Shown here piece by piece: positions 1 to 10,470 of a stretch of DNA of 64,000 nucleotides; the first letter of the stretch is position 1, and every line of letters begins with the position of its first letter. The DNA lies in NCBI GenBank assembly GCA_030770535.1, contig JASVEC010000044.1:236735-300734 (forward strand). The letters run 5' to 3'. The notes below the pieces were generated by a model, which was given only the letters and a program-made list of their open reading frames with translations, was not told the origin of the DNA and made no database searches. The position numbers and the translations under genes were made by a program. Source of the stretch: Batkoa obscura. Its lineage: Eukaryota > Entomophthoromycota > Entomophthoromycetes > Entomophthorales > Batkoaceae.

Positions 1-500
1 TTGGAATAGGAACGACCTATAGCATGAAAGGACATTATCGATTAGCAGTAGATGCTTATAGAAAAGTATTAAAAATTAAGTAAGTAATAATATTACTGTT
101 GAATTATTTATTGAAAATTAGGCCTAACGAATATAAAATACTTGAATTAATAGCAGAAAATTGTGAAAAATCAGGGCAGTATGAACCGGCGGTTGAAGCT
201 TATGAAGAATGTGTTAAATATAAGTCGGAGTTAAGAATTAAGCTAATTGAATTAATCAATAAAATTGATGAAAATAGAAGGTATTATCTAGATGGCGGAT
301 TAAGTAAAAAGTTGTATGAACACTGTAAAAAGCATATTTTGTATCAACCCACTTGCCAGGAAGCTATTAACTATTGTAATGAATATGAGCATCACGTATT
401 TACTGAGGATGATAGACGTGTTATAAAAGAGGGAGAAGCTCTCAATAGCACTTTAGATAATAGCCCCAGAGGCAGCCATAAAAAAAAACTGATGACTTAA
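1..500 (+). CDS. TPR-repeat protein, C-terminal part (5' end outside window)
   Basis: Partial gene entering from the left edge. Exon 1 (1-79) and exon 2 (122-500) are joined across a 42-nt intron that begins GTAAGT and ends TTAG; the join keeps the frame through Lys-Pro-Asn-Glu-Tyr. The visible product has two helical repeats of TPR type: 'HYRLAVDAYRKVLKI' followed by 'GQYEPAVEAYEECV' carry the small/aromatic spacing of TPR helices A and B. A basic, charged tail ends in KKKLMT. TPR proteins are scaffolds, and nothing here shows which complex this one serves. The gene cannot be named without the upstream part. Frame and splice sites are clear. Confidence 0.7.
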
Positions 501-990
501 CAGCCAAGTCGCCTAGTAAAAAGAATAAGTCTTAATTAATCTGAAACAAACTATTATTATGTGAAATATCACTTCAAATAAATAATTTTTCAAGTTTAAA
601 TGTTTATTTTAAAATTGTTCAAAAAATGTGTTTAATTTTGACTCTATCTTTATATTAAAGATTATGAAGTTCTTTTAAATAGCCTAATCCCTTTTTAACT
701 AACGTATTTAAACAAATAAACTCTTTCCAGAAAGGATTGTATTTTAAGAAACAAGATTTCTGGTTCAGATACAATGTATGGTGCAAAAAGACACTATTTT
801 AAAAATAATACAACGCCACGTACTATTCAAAGGAAATGAAAGGACTGCTAGACCTTAAAGATACATATAGAGGGCTTAAAACCAATCGTTTAGAAGTATG
901 CCCAATCAAAGAGAGAGAATGTACAACGTGAAATAATGAAACAATAGAAAAATAATTTCGAAAACTCAAAAATACTTTTAATAAATAAAG
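501..990. other. Intergenic, AT-rich; no gene seen
   Basis: 3' flank of the TPR gene and 5' flank of the inositol monophosphatase. No convincing reading frame, repeat or RNA gene was seen. A short open stretch near 755-830 ends in a stop and has no recognisable family. Confidence 0.5.
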
Positions 991-2204
991 ATGAGTGAAC
1001 AACAATACCACTTAAGTGAGAGAGAAATAGAAGAAATTTACGAATTTGGCATTGAGTTGAGTAAAAAAGGAGGAGAAAAGTTGAAGCATGGTTTCTATGG
1101 TGAAGAGTTACCTATTGAGTTTAAAGAAGACGATTGTGATATGGTCACTTTTTTTGATAAGTTAATTGAAAATCTTATTAAAGAAGAGTTGGGCAAACGT
1201 TATCCAGACCATAAGTACTATCATCACTATTTTTTATTTATTTTTTTATTTAAACATTTATATTAAAAGGTTTGTTGGTGAAGAAAGTGATTCTGCAGGT
1301 GAAAATTGGAGTCTTACTAACGAGCCCACTTGGGTAATAGATCCTATAGGTAGCTTATTACAAATATTAAAATTATGACTTATTTATAAACTAAATATAA
1401 AAAGATGGCACAACTAATTTTGTTCATGGGTAAATGACAGTAATAGTATGTAATAGCTGAATTAATCATTTTAGTTTTCCATTTGTATGCATTTCAATTG
1501 CATTTGTATTGAATAAAAAAAGTTTAATTGGTATAGTTTATAATCCAATCATGAATGAGGTAATTATTTATTTAGGTGGTAACAGTAAATATATACTGAT
1601 AAGGATGTATTTATAGCTATATACCGCATGTAGAGGAAAAGGAGCCTATTTAAATCAAACTCAAAAATTACCTTTACGTAATCCAACCGTCCAAAAAATC
1701 GATAGTATTAAACAATGTTTAATGATGAATGAATTTGGTGGACAACGTGATAAAACCATTATTGAATCCAAAACTAAGAGTATGTATCGTATTTCACTTA
1801 GTGATAAAGACGGTGGTGGTCACTGTAGAGGAATGAGAAGTTTAGGTACAGCAGCTTTAGATATGTGCCAATTAGCCAAAGGGCATGCTGACATTTATTG
1901 GGAAGTTGGGCCTCATGTTTGGGACTTCGCTGCAGCTTTAGTTATTGTTGAAGAGTCTGGCGGTATGGTTGTATCTTCACCAGGCACCTGGCCTAATAAG
2001 GTTCAATTACAAGAAGCTCCTGAATACGATTTAGTAGCTAGAAAGACTTTTGCTATCAGAGCCTTATCTTATAATACTATTCCATCAAGTGATATTGAAG
2101 CTGAGTTAGTGAATGCTGATAAAAAGAAGCAATTGGCTATTATTAGTGAAGGATTACATTTCTTGGAAGATATCAATTACTCTAAAGATGGAATGAATGT
2201 TTAA
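991..2204 (+). CDS. INM1: Inositol monophosphatase family protein
   Basis: Mg-dependent phosphatase that would hydrolyse myo-inositol monophosphates to inositol for phosphatidylinositol synthesis. Five exons: 991-1214, 1270-1349, 1405-1429, 1475-1559 and 1617-2204, about 333 aa, all joins in phase. The family motifs appear in order: GEES (exon 2), the metal-binding motif WVIDPIDGTTNFVHG built across exons 2-4, NPIMNE followed by LYTACRGKGAYLN, and the C-terminal WDFAAALVIVEESGG. An intron splits the catalytic motif between Ile and Asp, and exon 3 is only 25 nt, so unspliced reading hides the motif. Start is the ATG at 991, which gives a normal N-terminal helix. Substrate is inferred from the family; QutG-like or other sugar-phosphate activity cannot be excluded. 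Confidence 0.9.
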
Positions 2205-2249
2205 ATAATAAAAAAGTCAAAATAACAAAAAAGATAGTAGTTTATTTCT

Positions 2250-2753
2250 TCAATATTTCTTTACAAACATAATGTATATATCATTCTCAATTGGATAGTC
2301 TTCCATTCTCTTTTCATCATCTAATATTATCATTGATTTTTGATGTACAAAAGCTAAGTCATTCTTTTTCCAAAAATACTTCCTAAAACTAATTAGTCAA
2401 TTTATTTTAAACAAGACTTAGTTTACCAGTTGATTCCCCTATGCCTAATCTTGTTATTCAATTTTAGTACAATGATATTTTTTAAATCTTTGATTTTACT
2501 TTTTTCTCCTATATAAAAAACTAAACGGAGTTTAATCTAATGTTCCATTCAACTGAAATAAATTACTTAGGTCTTTGAAACTTTCTCTCCTTAGTTTAAT
2601 TCTATACCCATTCTTTTGATAATACAATAGTATTTGTTGTACCTCTAAAGCGCTATCAGGTTCAAATTGTTTTAATAAATCGTCCTTTAAGCATGATTTT
2701 ATCTCACTTTCCAACCTTTTTATTTGAATATCCAGTTCTTTTAATTTATCCAT
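2250..2753 (-). CDS. SNRNP25: U11/U12 snRNP 25 kDa protein homologue (minor spliceosome)
   Basis: Component of the U11/U12 di-snRNP that recognises U12-type introns. Three exons on the minus strand: 2567-2753, 2427-2508 and 2250-2382, total 133 aa, close to the human protein (132 aa as I recall it). The C-terminal ubiquitin-like half reads GINWKYFWKKNDLAFVHQ then LDDEKRMEDYPIENDIYIMF and ends VKKY. This follows the SNRNP25 pattern ISWxYVWRTYHLT...KKLRDYGIRNRDEVSFIKK at the same distance from the C-terminus. Exon 1 gives a coiled N-terminal half (DDLLKQF...). The two introns (58 and 44 nt) are ordinary GT-AG. The N-terminal half is divergent. Its presence implies a retained minor spliceosome. 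The gene faces the inositol monophosphatase tail to tail. Confidence 0.75.
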
Positions 2754-2850
2754 AATAAAAAAACGTAAAAAATAAAAAACAAAGAGTAAACTTATAAAAA
2801 TTGTGCTTTAATGAAAATAAAATATTAATGAAATAAAACAACCCTGATCT

Positions 2851-4173
2851 CTAATTCTTCTTTCCAGACATGTATTTTAAGTACCAGGCACGAATCCATG
2901 CCATAAATTCTTCTTCAGTTATTTGTTGTTTACCACCTTCCTTTGGTGGTTCAGTAGTAGCGGTTGGTTTTAGCTCTTCAGTTTTGGATGCAGTAGCACT
3001 TTCGCTAGGTTTAGTTTCATTATAATAATGTTTACTAGTAGTCTGTTTAGTAGAAGTAGAAGTAGAAATCGCAGGTTTAGTAGTAGTTGAAGACTCAGTA
3101 ACTACTGGTAAAGTTATGATGGGGCTAGTTGAAGTACTACTTGGGGAGCTTGGGTTATCAACGGATGAGGTTCCGATATGGCTAGAAGAGGTTGAAAGCC
3201 CTGGAGTACTTGATGCGCCGGTAGGAGTATAGGAGATTGTGCTAGATCCACTAGAAATTCCAGTACTAGTTGAAAGTCCTGGAGTGCTTGATGCACCAGT
3301 AGGAGTATGGGAAATTGTGCTTGACCCACTAGAAATTCCCGTGCTAGATCCACTAGAAACTCCAGTACTAGTTGAAAGTCCTGGGGTGCTTGATGCACCA
3401 GTAGGAGTATGAGGAATTGTGCTTGACCCACTAGTAGTAGCTGGGGAGGTTACTGAACTAGAACTTCCAGTACTAGTTGAAAGTCCTGGAGTGCTTGATG
3501 CACCAGTAGGAGTATGGGAAATTGTGCTTGATCCACTAGAAACTCCAGTACTAGTTGAAAGTCCTGGAGTACTTGATGCACCAGTAGGAGTATGGGAAAT
3601 TGTGCTTGACCCACTAGTAGTAGCTGGGGAGGTTACTGAACTAGAACTTCCAGTACTAGTTGAAAGTCCTGGAGTGCTTGATGCACCAGTAGGAGTATGG
3701 GAGATTGTGCTTGATCCACTGGTAGTGGCTGGAGAAGTCACAGTACTAGAGGCTCCGGCTGGGGTGGTTGAAGTTTTGGTAGTTGAGGGGCCATCTACTG
3801 AACTTGAGTTAGTTCCAGTAGTGGTAGTAGCTGTAATCGAAGTCGAAGAAGCAGGTTTAGTACTATCGGTGATAATGGTTGGAGTACCAGTAGCGGTACC
3901 AGTACCACTAGTCTGGGTTTTAGTTTTAGTATGTGGAACTCTAGTGGGATAATAGTAATATTTTTTGGGCTGGGCAGCAGTAGGGAGAGGTGCGTCGACT
4001 GAGCCAACGTTTATCCCTTGAGCATCGCGTAGAAAGTTGATTGGTACGGCTTGTGCACCTGCTGGAGCTTGGTCAGACTTGCCCATCGTTTGATCCATTT
4101 CTGCAGAAAGATAGCCACTGGTTAAAACACTGACCATCAAGGTCATAACGATATTATCCTTAGAGAACTTCAT
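2851..4173 (-). CDS. Secreted Ser/Thr-rich repeat protein
   Basis: Single exon, 440 aa. An N-terminal signal peptide (MKFSKDNIVMTLMVSVLTSG) is followed by a short mature N-terminus with Pro/Tyr/Lys. Most of the chain is Ser/Thr/Pro/Gly-rich and likely heavily O-mannosylated. The core contains six near-identical copies of a ~23-residue unit, SSTISHTPTGASSTPGLSTS, separated by variable linkers (TGVSSG, SSSSVTSPATTSG). The C-terminus is a short charged, aromatic tail (EEEFMAWIRAWYLKYM) with no GPI-type hydrophobic end, so it may be secreted or wall-retained. No enzymatic domain is seen. The strong reading frame on the opposite strand at 3419-3952 is a shadow caused by the repeats. Confidence 0.8.
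   Translation of the reverse strand: MKFSKDNIVMTLMVSVLTSGYLSAEMDQTMGKSDQAPAGAQAVPINFLRDAQGINVGSVDAPLPTAAQPKKYYYYPTRVPHTKTKTQTSGTGTATGTPTIITDSTKPASSTSITATTTTGTNSSSVDGPSTTKTSTTPAGASSTVTSPATTSGSSTISHTPTGASSTPGLSTSTGSSSSVTSPATTSGSSTISHTPTGASSTPGLSTSTGVSSGSSTISHTPTGASSTPGLSTSTGSSSSVTSPATTSGSSTIPHTPTGASSTPGLSTSTGVSSGSSTGISSGSSTISHTPTGASSTPGLSTSTGISSGSSTISYTPTGASSTPGLSTSSSHIGTSSVDNPSSPSSTSTSPIITLPVVTESSTTTKPAISTSTSTKQTTSKHYYNETKPSESATASKTEELKPTATTEPPKEGGKQQITEEEFMAWIRAWYLKYMSGKKN
3195..3720 (-). repeat. In-frame minisatellite (about six copies) inside the Ser/Thr-rich gene
   Basis: Six long repeat units with near-identical DNA, e.g. the + strand string 'cctggagtgcttgatgcacc' recurring with single-base changes. 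Copies are interrupted by linkers of different length, which suggests unequal exchange. The unit length is a multiple of three, so copy-number change keeps the reading frame. Confidence 0.85.
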
Positions 4174-5340
4174 GTTAATGTACTAAATTAAGTTGTTTTA
4201 CTTCAAGTAAAAGCTAGAAATTATACGAGTTTATTTTTATTATTGAAATTTTGAGTAAACTTGAGTCTTTTATATTTCAATTTTTATTTTTGAACCTCTA
4301 GTTACTTTATAATACCCGACCAGGATCATAGCGTTTTATTAATTAATTTGGATCATTTGAAACTTTAATACACTTTTTAGCCACTTTTTTATTATAGTTA
4401 CAGTTTGACTATTCTTATTATCTTCTTAATAAAAATCCACTCTTTCTTTTGATATTCTATTATCTCCTCTTTTTTAAATTTGAAATATCAAATATAGAAA
4501 ATTATTTTCTTTAAATAGAACTAATTGGTTTCAAATAATATCAAAAATTGAATTTTTAATTAAATTGGATTTCTAATGCTATTAATATACATTGATACCA
4601 GCTGGTCCTTCTTACTTCATATGGTCTAAAAATAATTTTTTTAATTACTATTATTATTGTTAAATTGTTTTGTAATCATTTATTACTTTACAGCTCAATG
4701 CGTGCTTTAAACCTTAATTATACAATTATTATCAAATGTAAACAAGCGGACTAGATTTTATTTTTCGAAAGTATTATTCCAAATTGGGCTTCTATATGCT
4801 CTGAAGCCTACTAATTCTATATTGAAATTTATCTGTAATCTATTTTCAACTCAGAGGTTAAAAACAATAAATTATATGGCTTATTTTGATATAAGCTTGA
4901 TCCATTATATGTAACATATTCTTTATTTCTATTTACCGTATCGTTTTTATAATTCTTATCATATTTTATTTTTCGTCATAATATATATTAACTATGTACT
5001 AATCATTATAATGTATTTTATATATTTAAAAGTATTAGCTGTTATAATATTAAAAGTTATAAATATTGCAATTTAAATTTGAAAATGGCCTATAATAATA
5101 AAAACGGATTTATGATAATTTTTAATAAAACTATAATAAAAAATAAAAAGCTTGATTTAAAGAGAATTAAATATTAACATAGATAGAAGGATGATTTATC
5201 CTTTGATACTCACTTTAGAGGACAACTACCATAAAGCTTTATTTTCCAATATTAATTCGTTGGGGTTTTTGCAAATTAATAATGAATTAGGTACACTTTT
5301 AATGTAAATTTAGATTATGTTATTTATACCCTAAGATTAA
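4174..5340. other. Gene-poor AT-rich spacer
   Basis: Upstream flank of the secreted repeat protein. No open frame above noise, no RNA gene and no repeat copy was recognised before the first palindromic MITE at 5347. Confidence 0.5.
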
Positions 5341-5346
5341 AAAGTA

Positions 5347-5451
5347 TATGGGGATGTATTTTTGTATTTAAGAATTTTACTAACAATTTTTCCGTTCAAA
5401 TAGTGCTTAAAAGATGGAAAAAGTAATGAAGCCAAAAAAAACATCCCCATA
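5347..5451 (-). mobile_element. Palindromic MITE, copy 1
   Basis: A 105-bp element with ends TATGGGGATGT / ACATCCCCATA and centre CAAATAGTGCTTAAAA, flanked by TA on both sides. Strand is given by the core: + when AAGCGCTATTTGAGTGG reads left to right. This is a near-complete copy. Confidence 0.88.
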
Positions 5452-5939
5452 TAGTAATTTATAAAGTAATCTGACTTTTTGGGCTAGAATTAATTAGAAA
5501 GTCAATTGTTACAATAACAAATATCTTTACACCTAAAGTTAATATAGTGAAAAAGTTAAATTCGGGCAATTCTTATATCCTTGCCAGAATGGACTTGCCC
5601 AAAAAGTCAGATTTTATAAATTACCTTATAGTTAAATACCTAAATATAATATAGGTAAAAGTTTAACTGAAATTAAGGTTAATTTCTATTTCACCTTTTA
5701 CCTATTTTCTATATAGCATAAATTTTGAAAAAATACAAAAATATTGAATATAAATTAAATCAAGCTTTTAAACTAATCCATATGTAATCATATATTCGCT
5801 GTATTTGCGTTTAATTAAATTTACCACGAAAAACTATAGATCACATTACAGTATTTTATTTTTGAAGATTAAGGCTTAATATGTACAAAAATTTCAATCA
5901 GATTAGAAATAATAATAAAAGTATGAGTTAGTGTTAAAT

Positions 5940-6900
5940 GTTATAAGTATAAAAAGTATTTTGGGTTTAAACAATCTTTTAATAAAATAGTGGAAAGGCT
6001 CTCACTATCTCCCGTAATACGGTCATTATAGTTCATTTTATTTTTCTCCCAGGGGCTTTCTAAAGGTTTCAAATGCTTTTGGAAAAAGACCAAGTTAGCC
6101 AAAGACAACAAAACATTCAAATATGGATTTTTTTGCTAAGAATTTTTAGTATAGGATGAATGTTATAGTTATTGTTGTCTTTATCCTACTATGGGATCAT
6201 ATTACAGGCTGCTATACGTCATTTATCATTGAGGATTTGCAGCACACTATCAAGTGTTTTATGTCCCACCTTTCAAAGTATATGTCAATATCAAATAGGA
6301 AGAGTTTTTTTAAGAATTAAATTAGATTGTTACTTTTTTGTAAATATAAATAGTATTAAGATTTAAATCCTTTAATAAATAGTCTATCCTATCATTATTT
6401 TGAGCTGATTCAATTACTCGTAATCTTAAGAATTTGCAGCATCAGTCTATTAATTATAGTATTAAATGTGTTTTTACTTTGGATAGTAGAGAAACAAAAA
6501 TGATTTCTCCTTATTTATTAGGCTCATACTTAGTGTATAGACCAATATAAGTAATAGTACCCTGTATTTAAGAAACATCTAGACAATATAGAAATGATAC
6601 TTCTGACTCATGACCATTATGAGTTAAATATGTTGCTTCTAAATCAATAGTGCATATACAAACCAGTTTCCATAGAAATCAATACTGTCTCCTTTTTTAT
6701 AAGTATTTGAGTGTGATCTTATCACTTTGGGTACTGTATTACTAAAAATTGGCTTTTTAACTTTAAAATTGGGGAATGATTTTGTGTCTCATTTGGTTTC
6801 ACTATTCAGCATCAACACCAACCCATATAGGGTACAGACTATACCTTGGCAATTGACTCTGGTCCAATCCGGCGTGTTCAAGGTCAATCCTTACTTAGTT
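5940..6900 (-). pseudogene. Remnants of one or more decayed genes, family not identified
   Basis: Several minus-strand stretches translate to protein-like text in different frames: near 5945-6120 (LANLVFFQKHLKPLESPWE), near 6560-6700 (YKKGDSIDFYGN, then THNGHESEVSFLYC) and near 6820-6890 (GLDQSQLPRYSLYPIWVG). They are separated by stops and by AT-rich DNA and do not build one clean spliced gene. I could not assign a family. The + strand frame at 6727-7269 overlaps this region and a MITE and is a shadow. The coding-like character is what I see; that this is one decayed gene is inference. Confidence 0.3.
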
Positions 6901-6970
6901 ATTTCAAAATGTTCACCTTTGAGCAATCAGATAAAATTTATAAAATATTTTGTTAACCATTTTTTTAGAC

Positions 6971-7074
6971 ATGGGGATGTATTTTTGTGTTTAAGAATTT
7001 CACTAACAATATTTCCATTCAAACAGCACTTAAAAAATGGAAAAAGTAACAAAACTAAAAAACATCTCCCATAT
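6971..7074 (-). mobile_element. Palindromic MITE, copy 2
   Basis: Ends ATGGGGATGT / ACATCTCCCAT, with core TTCAAACAGCACTTAAAA. Same family as the copy at 5347, with a few substitutions in the centre. Confidence 0.85.
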
Positions 7075-7703
7075 ATCGTCGGTTTTGAATCTTTTGAGTT
7101 GAAATTTCGCGTAAAGTACAATATTTATCAAACACATGATACAAATATCATAGGGGGGTTATTAATAACAATAAAAATAGCTTTGAAATTTAATGTTTTT
7201 TCAAGTACCCCCTCAGAAACTGTCCCATTTTTAATATTGATTTGGGGTATTATGATTAATTCAATATGAAACCTACAGAACCAACACTTTAAGTACACAA
7301 TAATATAGTATTTTTAAATATAATCGAGAATGATAAATACTTATTAATTACTATTGATTAAAAGATAGACGTCCAAAGTTTAGTCTTTCAATTTTCGGGA
7401 CAATTTATATTTGCACTGTATACTTGAATTGGAGAGTATTTAATATCAAAATATTAGAACGTTGAATGGAAACTTAGCTTAAGTAAATGCTTAAACCTTT
7501 TAGTGCTTTTCTATAAGAAGTATACTGGGGAATATAAGAAAAGGCAACATTGATATTTACAAAACGTCAGAATGTACAATAAAATGTTTTCATGATTCTA
7601 ACAAAGTGTTAGAAATTATATTATAGATACAATCTATATACTATAACTACCAATACAACTAAATAGAAAATGGTGAGCTTATGGACTATAACAATTTCTA
7701 AGA

Positions 7704-7805
7704 TATGGGGATGTACCTTTTTGGTTTCATCCCTTTTTTATTTTTTTAAGCGCTGTTTGAGTGGAAATATTGTTAGTAAAATTCTTGAAAAAAATATATC
7801 CCCAT
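7704..7805 (+). mobile_element. Palindromic MITE, copy 3
   Basis: Ends TATGGGGATGT / ATATCCCCATA and core AAGCGCTGTTTGAGTGGAAA, flanked by AT-rich sequence. About 102 bp. Confidence 0.85.
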
Positions 7806-8443
7806 ATTTTCAATAAAATAAATTTGATGCCTATTTTTGAAATCCAAATTAAAAATCCAATCCCAGTAAAAAGTGACTTGCTTGTGAGTCTTTTTTAATG
7901 AATTGGATAATTTATTGATGTTTTGATTTTAGAAAAACAGCCAGATCGAAATCAAAGAAAGTGAAACATAGTAGGGTTCTATAATGGCATACTGAATAAA
8001 ACAATAAGTAAAATTTGTAAGAAGTAACTATTTCTATAAAAATAAAGGCTTGTAAAGAAACAGCTAGAAGTTTGATAATTCAAGATTGAATTGTTTTAAA
8101 TTCATGAAGTTATTTAGCTATTACAAAAAATTCGGTAATTTTTAAAATCAGCAAAATGTAGAACAATAGGCAAAAAACTTTTGATTTTTTTAATTTTAAT
8201 CGTAACAGCTCCTTATTAAGTAATTTACAATTTAAAATACAGTTTTAAGAATATTCAATCACGCATATAATTGTAGTGTATAATTGTAATATTATAAGTG
8301 TGGTATTACAGTATAATTTAGAAAATTAAGTATTAAAATATATCATTAAGATAATGGTTTAATACTAGTATTTTATAGAAACTTAAAGTGAAATAAAACT
8401 GAGACAATTAGAAAACATTAGACTTTTATATTAATCTAATATA
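7806..8443. other. AT-rich spacer, nothing recognised
   Basis: Downstream flank of the GPI-type protein gene. No credible frame or repeat was seen. Confidence 0.45.
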
Positions 8444-9193
8444 TTAAAGGGAAGCGTAAATGGCAAGAGAAGCTAAGAAAAAGGTAGGAGTGGAAAGGGT
8501 AAGAGCGGAAGAGCTTCCTTTTCCAGAATCAGAGTCTTTGCTATCAGATTTTGATTTACTATTTCCTGGTTTGCAAGCACCATCAACACATTTAGCTTCG
8601 AGATGGGCAAGGTTAGTTTTACAAGAATCAGTGGAAGTAACAAGCTCAGTAGGACAAGTTTGAAGTTTTTGTGGGTTAATATTAATTCTTAAATTACCGG
8701 TTTCTTTATTAGGGCTAACTAACCAGCATACGATTTTATTGTTGGATTCATTGTCTCCAATTGGAAGCTCGATCTTCAAGTTGAACAAACTTTTAACTTT
8801 GGTATATTCTTTGATTGTCCAATCTCCTAAGATAGTTTTATAAATTGGATCAGCTTCTCCATCAAGGCCTTTAGTGTCATGTTCAATCTTTCCATCCGAA
8901 CCAGAAGGAATAGTAATGGTGAATTTTTTAGATTGACCACATTTTAAAAATATGATGTCTTTGGAATTAGTAGAGTTGGAGTAATAGACAACTTCATATT
9001 TCCCTGCAATTTCGGTGGTATCAGTGTTAGCAGCTTTACCTTTTGGGGCATCAGATTCTGAGCTATCTTTTGACTCATCATCTATATTCAATTAAATATT
9101 TAATATTTTAAATTGGAAAATTTACTTACCATCAGCTAAGACGAAAGGTACAGATAAAAGGACGATGCCAAATAATAATTTACTGAAACGCAT
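8444..9193 (-). CDS. Small secreted, probably GPI-anchored surface protein
   Basis: Two exons on the minus strand: 9130-9193 (signal peptide, MRFSKLLFGIVLLSVPFVLA) and 8444-9081, joined across a 48-nt intron in phase 1; about 233 aa. The mature part starts acidic and Ser-rich and continues as a domain with scattered Cys (FLKCGQSKKFTITIP; KIVCWLVSPN; QTCPTELV; DSCKTNL; KCVDGACKPG). It ends in a Ser/Lys-rich linker and a hydrophobic tail (LSTPTFFLASLAIYASL) typical of a GPI-attachment signal. I do not recognise the central domain. The architecture fits a fungal cell-surface protein. It sits alone in a gene-poor stretch. A reader that ignores the intron would start at an internal codon and miss the signal peptide. 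Confidence 0.75.
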
Positions 9194-9910
9194 TTTATTT
9201 TATTAATTATTTAAAAGATGAAATAGTTGAAAGTATTTATTTAATTTATAAATTTGGAACTTTCTTTGATTCTAAATTTAGCTTAATTCCAATTTCTATC
9301 CCTTAATTTGCCATTTCATTGGCTACATCAAGTCATTTTCGTTACCAAGTTCCTGGTCCTATTTTTTTGAAAGTCATTGCCAATTAAAAGGCTGCAATGG
9401 TTTAGTGAGATCATTTTTTGCTTTTTTTTCTATTGTGTCATTTTGTTCAAAACATTAATAGATTTCATAATACATCTATTATTCAGTAAATAATCAAATT
9501 GTATGAGAGCGTGTGTAATTAAGTAATTCTGTTAATAGCATTCTTTAGGAATAGAAGTTAAGAAAATACAGACAATAATTTCGTATTTTAAAATTGTCTA
9601 TTTTTGAATGGAAAACCATACTTTATTTTAATAATTACATTTATACATAAAATATGGCTAACAAAAAAGTGTAATCGATTTTGTGATTAAGTCAACTATT
9701 TATTTTGTCATTGTGTTTTTATTACACTTTTATTTTGTTAAAAATAAAATTATGAATTACATTTATATTATCTTGTAACTATAACAGTTTTAATTTATCA
9801 CATAACACTTTTGCAGTTTTATGATTATCATATTGTTAACCTATTAAAATTGTGACAATTTCCCTTATGAATATTTTATAGTTTGTCACTATTTTGATTA
9901 TATGAATAAA

Positions 9911-10012
9911 ATATTGGGAATGTATTTCTTTGTTTAAAATTTGCTGATAAATTTTCCGCTTAAATAGCGCTTAAAAATGGAGAAAATAATGAAACAAAAA
10001 ATATCCTCATCA
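9911..10012 (-). mobile_element. Palindromic MITE, copy 4 (diverged)
   Basis: Ends ATATTGGGAATGTATTT / ATATCCTCAT; core CGCTTAAATAGCGCTTAAAA is intact. The ends carry several changes, so it is probably an older copy. Confidence 0.75.
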
Positions 10013-10362
10013 TAAATGTACTATAGTTTATGAATTAAATTAAACTAAATTAAATATATTAGAATATAAATACTAAACCATTTTTGTTTGGTGAACAAAG
10101 GGATAAATGTAAAAGGAGAGATGGTTTATCTATAAGTGTTATAAATTATAAGTAATAAAAAGGACTATTCTTTATTAAATTTCATCAACAGAACATATAT
10201 GCTTCCATGTGTAGAATACACTTTAAAGGCAAAATTTCTAAACTTATCAAGAATTTAATAACGTCACTAGTTATTAATCATTTACCGTAACAACATATAT
10301 AATTGATTATGTATATATACTTATAATTGAGTGTTTAAAGTTAATAAGAATAGAAAAATTAC

Positions 10363-10470
10363 GCTATTGGGACTGTTTTTTTTGGTTTCATTATTTTTCC
10401 ATTTTTTAAGCGCTATTTGAGTGGAAAACTGTTGGTAAAATTCTTAAATAGAAAAATCCATCGCCATATA
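10363..10470 (+). mobile_element. Palindromic MITE, copy 5
   Basis: Ends TATTGGGACTGTTTTTT / TCCATCGCCATA; core AAGCGCTATTTGAGTGGAAA is perfect while the ends have drifted. Confidence 0.8.

Noticed and set aside
823-1011. 62-codon minus-strand frame
   Set aside because: Lies opposite the leader and start of the inositol monophosphatase; Phe/Ser/Leu-rich shadow with no homology.
3419-3952. 177-codon open frame on the plus strand across the Ser/Thr-rich gene, and further frames at 3114-3431 and 3795-4007
   Set aside because: They are repeat-driven shadows: a tandem coding repeat opens extra frames, and their composition (Val/Leu/Glu/Pro periodic) mirrors the real minus-strand protein.
6727-7269. 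180-codon frame on the plus strand
   Set aside because: It runs straight through MITE copy 2 and through minus-strand relics, has no domain, and its start and end lie in AT-rich spacer.
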